NCBI GenBank assembly: GCA_031285115.1 | Contig: JAITWU010000394.1 | Span: 1-5,352, forward strand | Direction: 5' to 3' | Source: Azonexus sp. | GTDB lineage: Bacteria > Pseudomonadota > Gammaproteobacteria > Burkholderiales > Rhodocyclaceae | Length of the DNA stretch: 5,352 bases | Shown: positions 1 to 5,352 of the stretch, in pieces | How positions within the stretch are numbered: the first letter of the stretch is position 1 | How the letters are laid out: the number at the start of each line of letters is the position of its first letter | The notes under the pieces: model-generated | The model's database searches: none | What the model saw: the letters and a program-made list of their open reading frames with translations, nothing else | Told to the model about the DNA's origin: nothing | Program-made: the position numbers and the translations under genes

Positions 1-135
1 TTGTGGGAATATGTGTTTTATGTTGATGTCGAAGGCCACCGCGACGAGGCTCCCGTCAAGCGCGCGCTTGAAGAACTCGCCCGTTGCGCCGCTTATCTTA
101 AAATTCTCGGCTCGTATCCGGTGGCTGTTTATTAA
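1..135 (+). CDS. pheA: Chorismate mutase/prephenate dehydratase, C-terminal end (partial)
   Basis: The window opens inside a gene in frame 1 that ends at TAA 133-135, leaving 44 readable residues. They begin LWEYVFYVDVEGH and end LKILGSYPVAVY. This matches the end of the regulatory ACT domain of PheA, where 'W-Y-F-D-x-x-G-H' and 'LK-LGSYP' are characteristic of the bifunctional P-protein. PheA converts chorismate to prephenate and then to phenylpyruvate in the cytoplasm, and its ACT domain binds phenylalanine for feedback inhibition. The chorismate mutase and dehydratase domains and the ESRP allosteric motif lie upstream of the window. Position just before hisC and tyrA supports the call, as pheA-hisC-tyrA is a known supraoperon order. 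The fragment alone cannot show whether the mutase domain is present. The truncation is caused by the window edge, not by gene decay. Confidence 0.9.
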   Translation: MWEYVFYVDVEGHRDEAPVKRALEELARCAAYLKILGSYPVAVY

Positions 136-155
136 GGATATGGTCATGGCATCCA

Positions 156-270
156 GCCCTCACCCCCAGCCCCTCTCCCACCAGTGGGAGAGGGGAGCGA
201 AAGCGGACGCAAGCAGTCGGTGTCCCCTCTCCCGCTGGCGGGAGAGGGTGGCCGAAGGCCGGGTGAGGGC
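156..270. repeat. Compound palindromic intergenic element (REP/MITE-like)
   Basis: A nested palindromic structure fills most of the pheA-hisC spacer. The outer arms gccctcaccc (156-165) and gggtgagggc (261-270) are exact reverse complements. Inside lie two hairpins: cccctctccca (170-180) pairs perfectly with tgggagagggg (185-195) around a 4-base ccag loop, and ccctctcccgc (225-235) pairs with gcgggagaggg (238-248), effectively leaving a CTGG loop. A small ggcc-gaa-ggcc hairpin sits at 250-260. The two large hairpins are near copies of each other. CCCTCACCC...CCCTCTCCC-type intergenic palindromes recur in many GC-rich proteobacterial genomes, so this is probably one dispersed copy. No transposase or target-site duplication is evident. 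Folded as RNA, it could attenuate or stabilise the transcript between pheA and hisC, but neither hairpin is followed by a T-run, so a classical intrinsic terminator is not supported. Confidence 0.8.
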
Positions 271-350
271 GGGCGCTCAGGCGCTCTTGGCGCAAAATGA
301 CGAGATTTTCTGAAACAATCCCCTAATCCATTGCCAGAACGACGATCACC

Positions 351-1439
351 ATGACACTTTCCCAACAGGCACTCCCCTACGTTCGCGCCATTTCGCCCTA
401 CCAGCCGGGCAAGCCGATTACCGAACTGGCCCGTGAAATGGCGATTCCGGTGGAAAAAATCGTCAAGCTCGCCTCCAACGAAAACCCGCTCGGCATGAGT
501 CCAAAAGCGCGGCAAGCCGTTGAAAAAGCCATTGCGGGCGTCGAGCGTTACCCGGATCAGTTTGATCTCATCGCCAAAATCGCCGCCCGCTGCAAGGTGG
601 AGGCGGGTCAGGTGGTGCTCGGCAATGGCTCCAATGATGTGCTCGATCTGGCTGCCCGCGTTTTTTTAGGGCCGGGCCGCTCCACCGTGTTTTCGCAACA
701 TGCCTTTGCCGTTTATCCGCTGGCTTCCCTCTCGGCGGGGGCGGAACTGATTGTTGCGCCAGCCAGACACTACGGCCACGATCTCGCCGCCATGCAGGCC
801 GCCATCCGGCCTGATACGCGCCTCCTCTGGATCGCCAACCCGAACAATCCGACCGGCAATTTCCTGCCTTACGCCGAAGTCCGCGCTTTTCTCGAAGCCG
901 CGCCCCGGGATGTCATCGTCGTGCTCGACGAAGCCTATAACGAATACCTGCCGCCCGCCGCCCGTGTCGATGTCGCGGGCTGGATCAGGGATTTTCCCAA
1001 TCTCATCGTCTGCCGCACCTTCTCCAAAATTTACGGCCTCGCCGGTTTGCGCGTCGGCTACGCGCTGGCCGCGCCGGATGTCGCCGATTTGATGAACCGC
1101 GTCCGTCAGCCTTTCAACGTCAATAATCTGGCGCTGGCGGCGGCGGCGGCGGCGCTCGATGACGAGGCGTTTCTCGCTGCCAGTTATGAACTCAACTGCA
1201 ACGGCATGGCGCAGATCATGGCCGGACTGGATGATCTGGGGCTGGAATACATCGAGCCGCACGGCAATTTCGTCACCTTCAAGGTGGGCGACGGCGCGGC
1301 GGTCAATCAAAAACTCCTGCGCCAGGGCGTCATCGTCCGCCCGATTGGCGGCTACGGCCTGCCCGAATGGTTGCGCGTCACCATCGGCAAGCCGGAAGAA
1401 AACGCCCGCTTCCTTGAGGCGTTGGCGAAGGCGCTGTAA
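351..1439 (+). CDS. hisC: Histidinol-phosphate/aromatic aminotransferase (HisC family)
   Basis: This 362-residue protein is a fold-type I PLP aminotransferase of normal HisC length. Visible landmarks are SNENPLG (42-48), the NPNNPTG motif within 162-169, DEAY (193-196) with the PLP-pyridine aspartate D193, TFSKIYGLAGLR with the Schiff-base lysine K226 and phosphate-binding R234, and the substrate-carboxylate arginine R342 in LRVTIG. The family transfers amino groups between glutamate and imidazole-acetol phosphate, and many members also accept phenylpyruvate or 4-hydroxyphenylpyruvate. Between pheA and tyrA it is most likely used as the aromatic aminotransferase for Phe and Tyr, although a histidine role cannot be excluded. 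The ATG at 351 is the first plausible start after an in-frame TAA at 324-326. It lacks a clear Shine-Dalgarno. The TAA stop abuts the tyrA ATG with no gap, so the two are probably translationally coupled. Oddities are a T7 tract at 661-667 and six consecutive GCG alanine codons at 1137-1154. Confidence 0.95.
   Translation: MTLSQQALPYVRAISPYQPGKPITELAREMAIPVEKIVKLASNENPLGMSPKARQAVEKAIAGVERYPDQFDLIAKIAARCKVEAGQVVLGNGSNDVLDLAARVFLGPGRSTVFSQHAFAVYPLASLSAGAELIVAPARHYGHDLAAMQAAIRPDTRLLWIANPNNPTGNFLPYAEVRAFLEAAPRDVIVVLDEAYNEYLPPAARVDVAGWIRDFPNLIVCRTFSKIYGLAGLRVGYALAAPDVADLMNRVRQPFNVNNLALAAAAAALDDEAFLAASYELNCNGMAQIMAGLDDLGLEYIEPHGNFVTFKVGDGAAVNQKLLRQGVIVRPIGGYGLPEWLRVTIGKPEENARFLEALAKAL
1137..1154 (+). 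repeat. GCG trinucleotide tract in hisC
   Basis: Six consecutive GCG codons encode A263-A268 of the aminotransferase, within the sequence ALAAAAAALDDE. The surrounding helix is alanine-rich in the family, so the residues are not surprising. Using one identical codon six times makes a simple trinucleotide repeat that could gain or lose codons in frame. Confidence 0.9.
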
Positions 1440-2318
1440 ATGGACGCCGCCAAGCCGGCATTCGGCAAAATCGTCATCTTTGGCCCCGGCCTGATTGGCG
1501 GCTCGTTCGCGCTGGCCTTGAAGCAGGCGGGCGCGGTGGAAGAAGTGGTCGGCTTTGGCCGCACGCCGTCAACCCTGCGTGTCGCCCAGCAACTCGACAT
1601 TATCGACCGGGCCGGCATCAACCCGGCGCATGAAGTCCCCGATGCTGACATCGTGCTGGTGGCGACGCCGGTGGCGCAAATGCCGGAAATTTTCGCCCGC
1701 ATCGCGCCTTACCTCGGGCGGGACACCATTGTCACCGACGGCGGCTCGACCAAGGGCGACGTGATTGCCGCCGCCCGCGCCGCCTTTCGCGGCCATATCG
1801 GCAAATTCGTCCCCGCCCACCCCATCGCCGGGGCGGAAAACAGCGGCCCGGCGGCGGCCCGCGCCGATCTCTACCGCAAGAAAAAAGTCGTCGTCACGCC
1901 GCTGCCGGAAAACAGCGATGAGCGCCTCGACCGTATCAAGCGCGCCTGGGCCTGTTGCCACGCCGATATTTACGAACTGACGCCGGAACAGCACGACCGC
2001 ATTTTTGCCGCCGTCAGTCATCTGCCGCATCTCCTCTCCTTCGCCCTGGTGCACGACTTGGCCGTGCGCGAAGACGCCGACCTGTTCTTCACCTTTGCCG
2101 CCTCGGGCTTTCGTGACTTCAGCCGCATCGCCGCCAGCCACCCGGAAATGTGGCGCGACATCTGCCTTGCCAACCGCGCCGCGCTCCTTGAAGAACTCGA
2201 TATTTACCGCTACCAGCTCGACGAACTGCGCCAGGCGCTGACCAGCGAAAATGGCGAGCGCCTCGAAGAAATTTTCGGCATCGCCCGCCAAGCGCGGCGC
2301 GAATGGGCAGGCGACTGA
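1440..2318 (+). CDS. tyrA: Prephenate/arogenate dehydrogenase (TyrA)
   Basis: This 292-residue cytoplasmic dehydrogenase oxidatively decarboxylates prephenate to 4-hydroxyphenylpyruvate, or arogenate to tyrosine. The N-terminal Rossmann domain starts with IVIFGPGLIGGS, holding the glycine-rich GPGLIGGS at 15-22. Further landmarks are VATPV (74-78), TDGGSTKG (99-106), PAHPIAGAENSG (125-136) with the family's conserved H127, VSHLPH (192-197) at the start of the helical domain, and GFRDFSRIA (223-231). There is no fused chorismate mutase or ACT domain, and the length is typical of the stand-alone betaproteobacterial form. At the end of the second beta strand the protein reads VVGFGRTPST. The acidic residue typical of NAD-specific enzymes is absent and an arginine is present, which hints at NADP use or dual specificity. 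The ATG at 1440 follows the hisC stop directly, so coupling is likely. In related genomes aroA usually follows, but here a DNA ligase does. Confidence 0.95.
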   Translation: MDAAKPAFGKIVIFGPGLIGGSFALALKQAGAVEEVVGFGRTPSTLRVAQQLDIIDRAGINPAHEVPDADIVLVATPVAQMPEIFARIAPYLGRDTIVTDGGSTKGDVIAAARAAFRGHIGKFVPAHPIAGAENSGPAAARADLYRKKKVVVTPLPENSDERLDRIKRAWACCHADIYELTPEQHDRIFAAVSHLPHLLSFALVHDLAVREDADLFFTFAASGFRDFSRIAASHPEMWRDICLANRAALLEELDIYRYQLDELRQALTSENGERLEEIFGIARQARREWAGD

Positions 2319-2333
2319 GGCCGACGACTGACC

Positions 2334-3227
2334 ATGCGCCCGCTACGCTGGCTGCTTCTTGGCTCGATGCTGGCGCTGACGGCGCTGCCGCTACCGGCGG
2401 CAACGCCTGACATCCTGCTCGCCAACGTCTACCGCGACGACATCGACCTTACAAAATACCTGGTCAGCGAAAAACTCGACGGCGTGCGCGCCATCTGGGA
2501 CGGCCAGCAACTCGTTTTCCGCAGCGGCCAGCCGATCAATGCGCCACCCTGGTTCATCGCCGCCTTGCCCGCGACGCCGCTCGACGGCGAACTGTGGCTC
2601 GGGCGCGGCGGCTTCGAGCGCCTTTCCGGCATCGTCCGCCGCGAAACGCCGGTCGATGCTGAATGGCAGCAGGTGCGCTACATGCTCTTTGAACTCCCCA
2701 ACGGCTCCGGCAGCTTTCGCCAGCGCGCCGAACAACTGCGAGAAATCGCCGCACAAGCCGCCGTCCCTTGGCTGCAAGCCGTGGCGCAAGAACCTGTCGC
2801 CAACCGGCAGGCGCTGCGGGCTAAACTAAACGCCATCCTCAAGGCAGGCGGCGAAGGCTTGATGCTGCACCGCGCCGGCGCGCTTTTTGAAACCGGGCGC
2901 AGCGACACGCTATTGAAACTCAAACCCTGGCTCGACGCCGAGGCCGTCGTCATCGGCCACATTCCCGGCCAAGGCAAATACGCGGGCCAGTTGGGCGCAT
3001 TGCAACTGCGCTGCCCCGATGGCCGCCAATTCAAACTCGGCACCGGCTTTACCGACGCCCAACGCCAAAACCCGCCGCCGATCGGCAGCACCGTCACTTA
3101 TCGCTATCGCCAACTGACCGCTAACGGCCTGCCGCGCTTTGCGAGTTTTCTTCGGATACGAGAGGATTTCTCTGCCGATAACCGGCAATCAGACGCTATG
3201 AAAACAGGCAATCAGACGCTACACTAA
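2334..3227 (+). CDS. ligE: Secreted ATP-dependent DNA ligase, Lig E type
   Basis: This 297-residue protein is a minimal ATP-dependent DNA ligase, which seals nicks through an enzyme-AMP intermediate. The N-terminus MRPLRWLLLGSMLALTALP is a signal peptide (basic start, hydrophobic core, likely cleavage near the AA at 22-23), pointing to the periplasm as described for Lig E enzymes. The adenylylation domain spans roughly 25-200: motif I SEKLDGVRA with nucleophile K47, RSG at 63-65 (Ia), LDGELWLGR at 83-91 with E86 (III), YMLFELP at 116-122 (IIIa), EGLMLH at 174-179 (IV), and LLKLKPW at 193-199 with K195 and K197 (V). A single OB-fold follows, ending in the motif VI-like PRFASFLRIRED (267-278). 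The last 19 residues are an unusual tail, mostly encoded by a 23-bp tandem repeat. The gene starts 15 bp after the tyrA stop, in the same frame, with only a weak ribosome site, so it probably rides on the tyrA transcript. Lig E has been linked to extracellular DNA and competence; a role here is inferred. Confidence 0.9.
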   Translation: MRPLRWLLLGSMLALTALPLPAATPDILLANVYRDDIDLTKYLVSEKLDGVRAIWDGQQLVFRSGQPINAPPWFIAALPATPLDGELWLGRGGFERLSGIVRRETPVDAEWQQVRYMLFELPNGSGSFRQRAEQLREIAAQAAVPWLQAVAQEPVANRQALRAKLNAILKAGGEGLMLHRAGALFETGRSDTLLKLKPWLDAEAVVIGHIPGQGKYAGQLGALQLRCPDGRQFKLGTGFTDAQRQNPPPIGSTVTYRYRQLTANGLPRFASFLRIREDFSADNRQSDAMKTGNQTLH

Positions 3228-3234
3228 CCGGCAA
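3179..3234 (+). repeat. 23-bp tandem repeat, about 2.4 copies, at ligase-ATPase junction
   Basis: The period is 23 bases. Copy 1 covers 3179-3201, copy 2 covers 3202-3224, and a partial copy 3 covers 3225-3234. The core ggcaatcagacgcta is identical at 3184-3198 and 3207-3221, and taaccggcaa is identical at 3179-3188 and 3225-3234. Since 23 is not a multiple of three, each copy is read in a different frame: the first two encode most of the ligase tail and the third supplies its TAA stop at 3225-3227. The repeat ends exactly at the base before the ATPase ATG. It may be a duplication scar from the event that joined the two genes, or a binding-site array for the downstream gene. Confidence 0.85.
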
Positions 3235-4479
3235 ATGGACGAAGCCTTCCAGCCCTATTTCCGCCACTTGACCGATAGCCTGCGTCTGGCGCTTGCCGAC
3301 ACGCCGGTGGTCAGTCTGCTTGGCCCGCGTCAGTGCGGCAAAACCACCTTGGCGCGCACGCTGGAGCCGCAATACGCCTATTTCAGCTTTGACGACGAGG
3401 CGACTTTGGCCTTTGCCCGCGCCGACCCGAGCGGTTTCGTCGCCGCTTTGCCTGAGCGGGCGGTGCTCGATGAGATACAGCGTGTTCCCGGATTGTTGCG
3501 CGCCCTCAAGCTGGCGGTCGATGCCCGGCGCAGTCCGGGGCGTTTTGTCCTGACGGGGTCGGCCAATCTGCTGTTGCTGCCCGATCTTGGCGATTCTCTG
3601 GCCGGACGCATGGAGGCGCTGTATCTACAGCCGTTGTCGGCGGCTGAACTGGCGCGCCAACCGGGGCGTTTTCTGGCCGACTTGCTGGCTGGCCGCATCG
3701 AGGCGGAATTGCGCCAGACGACCGAACTATCGGACACGCTGCCGCGCTACCTCCTGGCTGGCGGCTTCCCCGAGGCGGTGGCGCGTCCGCCTGCGCGGGC
3801 GCGGGTCTGGCATCGGGCGTATTTGCGCACCCTGGTCGAGCGTGACGCGCGCGATGTCGCCCGGCTGCGCGATATGAGCGCCCTGGCCCGGCTGCTCGAA
3901 CTGCTGGCGCTGCGCTCCGGCGGGCTGCTCAACGTCTCCAGTCTGGGCAATGAACTCGATTTGCGGCGCGAAACCGTTGACCGCTATCTCGATGTCGGCG
4001 AGCGTTTGTTTCTGTTGCGCCGCTTGCTGCCCTGGCATCGCAACGAGGCCAAGCGTCTCATCAAAACCCCCAAGCTGCATTTCGTCGATAGCGGCCTCGC
4101 CGCCTCGCTGACCGGATTGCGGGCGGAAGACTGGCACATCCGGCGCGAACGCTTTGGCCGCCTGCTCGAATCCTGGGTGGTGCAGCAAATCATCACCCAG
4201 GCCGGTTGGACAGACCCGGATTTACGCTTCTGGCACTATCGGGACAAAGATCAGGTCGAAGTCGATCTGGTCATTACCCAGGGGCGGCAGACTTGGGGCG
4301 TCGAAGTCAAAGCGGCGATGACGGCTTTGCCCGGAGACGGCCAGGGCTTGCGCCGTCTGGCCGAACAGTGTGGCAAGGATTATCGCGGCGGCGTCGTGCT
4401 CTATTCAGGCGACAGCGTTTTTGCCTTGCCCGGACAAAACACCTTTGCCGTGCCTCTGGCAAGGTTGTGGGACAGGTGA
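3235..4479 (+). CDS. AAA ATPase with DUF4143/PD-(D/E)XK-like C-terminus
   Basis: This 414-residue protein belongs to the AAA_14/DUF4143 ATPase family, whose cellular role is mostly unknown. The N-terminal P-loop domain shows Walker A GPRQCGKTT (30-38, K36), Walker B AVLDEIQ (76-82, D79 E80) and the sensor-like LTGSANLLL (106-114). A DUF4143 region follows from about 165, including LAGGFPE (174-180) and AYLRTLVERDARDVARLRD (195-213), then a winged-helix-like stretch (about 215-265). The C-terminus resembles a PD-(D/E)XK nuclease fold: ESWVVQQI with E312, DQVEVDLVI with D344, and GVEVKA with E357 and K359. No signal peptide or membrane segment is seen, so it is probably cytoplasmic. ATG 3235 begins 7 bp after the ligase stop with no clear Shine-Dalgarno, but the N-terminus MDEAFQPYFRH fits the family. 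TTG leucine and CGT arginine codons are more frequent than in the ligase, suggesting separate acquisition. DNA binding or cleavage is unproven. Confidence 0.88.
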   Translation: MDEAFQPYFRHLTDSLRLALADTPVVSLLGPRQCGKTTLARTLEPQYAYFSFDDEATLAFARADPSGFVAALPERAVLDEIQRVPGLLRALKLAVDARRSPGRFVLTGSANLLLLPDLGDSLAGRMEALYLQPLSAAELARQPGRFLADLLAGRIEAELRQTTELSDTLPRYLLAGGFPEAVARPPARARVWHRAYLRTLVERDARDVARLRDMSALARLLELLALRSGGLLNVSSLGNELDLRRETVDRYLDVGERLFLLRRLLPWHRNEAKRLIKTPKLHFVDSGLAASLTGLRAEDWHIRRERFGRLLESWVVQQIITQAGWTDPDLRFWHYRDKDQVEVDLVITQGRQTWGVEVKAAMTALPGDGQGLRRLAEQCGKDYRGGVVLYSGDSVFALPGQNTFAVPLARLWDR

Positions 4480-4538
4480 CATTTACCGCGTCGGCTGATG
4501 AAGAATAACTCCCCGGCTCATGGGATTGCCTTGGTCTT

Positions 4539-4547
4539 TGGTAAAAT
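4539..4547 (+). promoter_or_regulatory. Candidate extended -10 promoter for rfbB
   Basis: In the 98-bp gap between the ATPase and rfbB, TGgTAAAAT (4539-4547) matches the extended -10 pattern TGnTATAAT, with five of six bases in the hexamer. Transcription would start near 4553-4555, giving a leader of about 24 bases before the ATG. The only -35-like hexamer nearby, ttgcct at 4526-4531, lies just 10 bases upstream, so this would depend on the extended -10. No intrinsic terminator for the ATPase is visible in the gap. Confidence 0.45.
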
Positions 4548-4564
4548 TCCGCCTCTCCATTTTC

Positions 4565-4568
4565 AGGA
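4565..4568 (+). promoter_or_regulatory. Ribosome binding site of rfbB
   Basis: AGGA followed by AA lies 9 bases before the ATG at 4578. It is the clearest Shine-Dalgarno in the window and fixes the rfbB start. Confidence 0.65.
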
Positions 4569-4577
4569 AAACTCCGC

Positions 4578-5352
4578 ATGATTCTCGTCACCGGCGGCGC
4601 TGGGTTCATCGGCAGCAATTTCATTCTCGACTGGCTGGCGACATCCGATGAACCCGTCATTAACCTCGACGCCCTGACTTACGCGGGTAATCTGGAAAAC
4701 CTCGCGGCGCTTGCTGGCGACCCCCGCCACATCTTCATCCACGGCAGTATCGGCGACTTTGAGCGGGTTTCCGGCCTGCTCGCCAAACACCAGCCCCGCG
4801 CCATCGTCAATTTCGCCGCCGAATCGCACGTCGACCGCAGCATCCACGGGCCAGAAGATTTTATTCAGACCAATATCGTCGGCGTCTTTCGTCTGCTTGA
4901 AGCGGCGCGCGCCCATTACGGTCAACTGGAACCCGCCGCCCAGGCCGCCTTCCGCTTTCTCCACGTCTCAACCGATGAAGTCTACGGCTCGCTCGCCCCG
5001 CATGACCCGGCTTTTTCCGAAACCAACCGCTTTGAACCGAACAGCCCCTACTCGGCGAGCAAGGCGGCGAGCGATCATCTGGTTCGCGCCTACCATCACA
5101 CCTACGGTTTGCCGGTGCTGACCACCAACTGCTCGAACAATTACGGCCCCTATCATTTTCCGGAAAAGCTCATTCCGCTCATCATCCACAACGCCCTGGC
5201 GGGCAAGCCGCTGCCTATTTACGGCGACGGCCAGCAGATTCGGGACTGGCTCTACGTCCAGGACCATTGCCGCGCCATCCGCCGCGTCCTCGAAGCCGGG
5301 CGGCTGGGCGAAACCTACAACATCGGCGGCTGGAACGAAAAAGCCAATCTCG
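4578..5352 (+). CDS. rfbB: dTDP-glucose 4,6-dehydratase (partial, 3' end outside window)
   Basis: An open frame from ATG 4578 runs off the window after 258 codons. The usual length is about 350-360, so roughly the last 100 residues are missing. This extended short-chain dehydrogenase (RmlB/RfbB) converts dTDP-glucose to dTDP-4-keto-6-deoxyglucose in the cytoplasm, the second step towards dTDP-L-rhamnose and other deoxysugars for O-antigen or exopolysaccharide. Landmarks are the NAD-binding TGGAGFIGS (5-13), LDALTYAGN (30-38), [10 protein letters not shown] (79-88), STDEVYG (131-137) with the dehydratase residues T132, D133 and E134, YSASK (158-162) with the catalytic Y158 and K162, NNYGPY (187-192) and RDWLYV (222-227). 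The TDE triad separates RmlB from plain epimerases such as GalE. It has its own promoter candidate and ribosome site, so it probably starts a new operon; rfbD, rfbA and rfbC would be expected next. Confidence 0.95.
   Translation, partial: MILVTGGAGFIGSNFILDWLATSDEPVINLDALTYAGNLENLAALAGDPRHIFIHGSIGDFERVSGLLAKHQPRAIVNFAAESHVDRSIHGPEDFIQTNIVGVFRLLEAARAHYGQLEPAAQAAFRFLHVSTDEVYGSLAPHDPAFSETNRFEPNSPYSASKAASDHLVRAYHHTYGLPVLTTNCSNNYGPYHFPEKLIPLIIHNALAGKPLPIYGDGQQIRDWLYVQDHCRAIRRVLEAGRLGETYNIGGWNEKANL

Noticed and set aside
170..248. Intrinsic terminator after pheA
   Set aside because: The stems are strong, but neither hairpin is followed by a T-run. The nested layout fits a dispersed repeat better.
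11..313. Open frame of 100 codons across the pheA end and the palindromic spacer
   Set aside because: It overlaps the clear pheA C-terminus in another frame and then reads through the repeat element. The product is low-complexity with no recognisable domain.
287..317. Promoter upstream of hisC (ttggcg as -35)
   Set aside because: No -10 hexamer of acceptable match lies at 16-18 bases. Expression from upstream of pheA is equally plausible.
144..515. Minus-strand open frame across the spacer and the hisC start
   Set aside because: It is antisense to hisC and made largely of palindrome translation (Pro/Gly/Arg-rich). This is a typical GC-rich shadow.
666..1310. Long minus-strand open frame (214 codons) inside hisC
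   Set aside because: It lies antisense to a well-supported enzyme, has no family motif, and is explained by high GC at third positions.
1569..2291. Long minus-strand open frame (240 codons) inside tyrA
   Set aside because: Same situation: it is wholly antisense to tyrA and its composition follows from the codon bias of the real gene.
3179..3234. CRISPR array
   Set aside because: There are only about 2.4 directly adjoining copies with no spacers, and no cas genes nearby.
4444..4464. Terminator-like ttgcc/ggcaa hairpin at the end of the ATPase gene
   Set aside because: It is a short 5-bp stem within coding sequence and has no T-run, so it is probably chance.

Overview
The window is GC-rich, densely coding and entirely plus-strand. 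It looks like a chromosomal segment of a betaproteobacterium. The pheA-hisC-tyrA order is that of the betaproteobacterial/pseudomonad aromatic amino acid supraoperon, and protein style and codon use suggest a Rhodocyclales-like host (Accumulibacter/Dechloromonas type). The lineage is an inference, since no rRNA or other taxonomic marker is present.

Region 1 (1-2318) is aromatic amino acid biosynthesis. It holds the last 44 codons of pheA (the ACT-domain end of the chorismate mutase/prephenate dehydratase), a 215-bp spacer, then hisC (PLP aminotransferase) and tyrA (prephenate/arogenate dehydrogenase). hisC and tyrA are joined with no base between stop and start. Together they make prephenate-derived phenylpyruvate or 4-hydroxyphenylpyruvate and transaminate it. 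The spacer carries a compound palindrome of about 115 bp (156-270) made of two near-perfect hairpins inside outer inverted arms. It looks like a dispersed REP/MITE-like element.

Region 2 (2334-4479) is accessory. Where aroA usually follows tyrA there is instead a small ATP-dependent DNA ligase with a signal peptide (Lig E type, probably periplasmic), with a complete catalytic motif set. It ends in a 23-bp tandem repeat of about 2.4 copies. The third, partial copy supplies the ligase stop codon and runs to the base before the next start codon, that of an AAA/DUF4143 ATPase with a PD-(D/E)XK-like C-terminus. The ATPase uses TTG and CGT codons visibly more often than its neighbour, which suggests a separate origin.

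Region 3 (4480-5352) is a 98-bp gap with a candidate extended -10 promoter and a good ribosome binding site, followed by the first 258 codons of rfbB/rmlB (dTDP-glucose 4,6-dehydratase). This gene probably opens a dTDP-rhamnose or other surface-polysaccharide operon that continues beyond the window.

The conserved enzymes are ordinary. The parts worth a second look are the broken supraoperon, the ligase-repeat-ATPase junction and the palindromic element. I see no strong case for a wholly new system. A functional link between the secreted ligase and the ATPase is possible but unproven.
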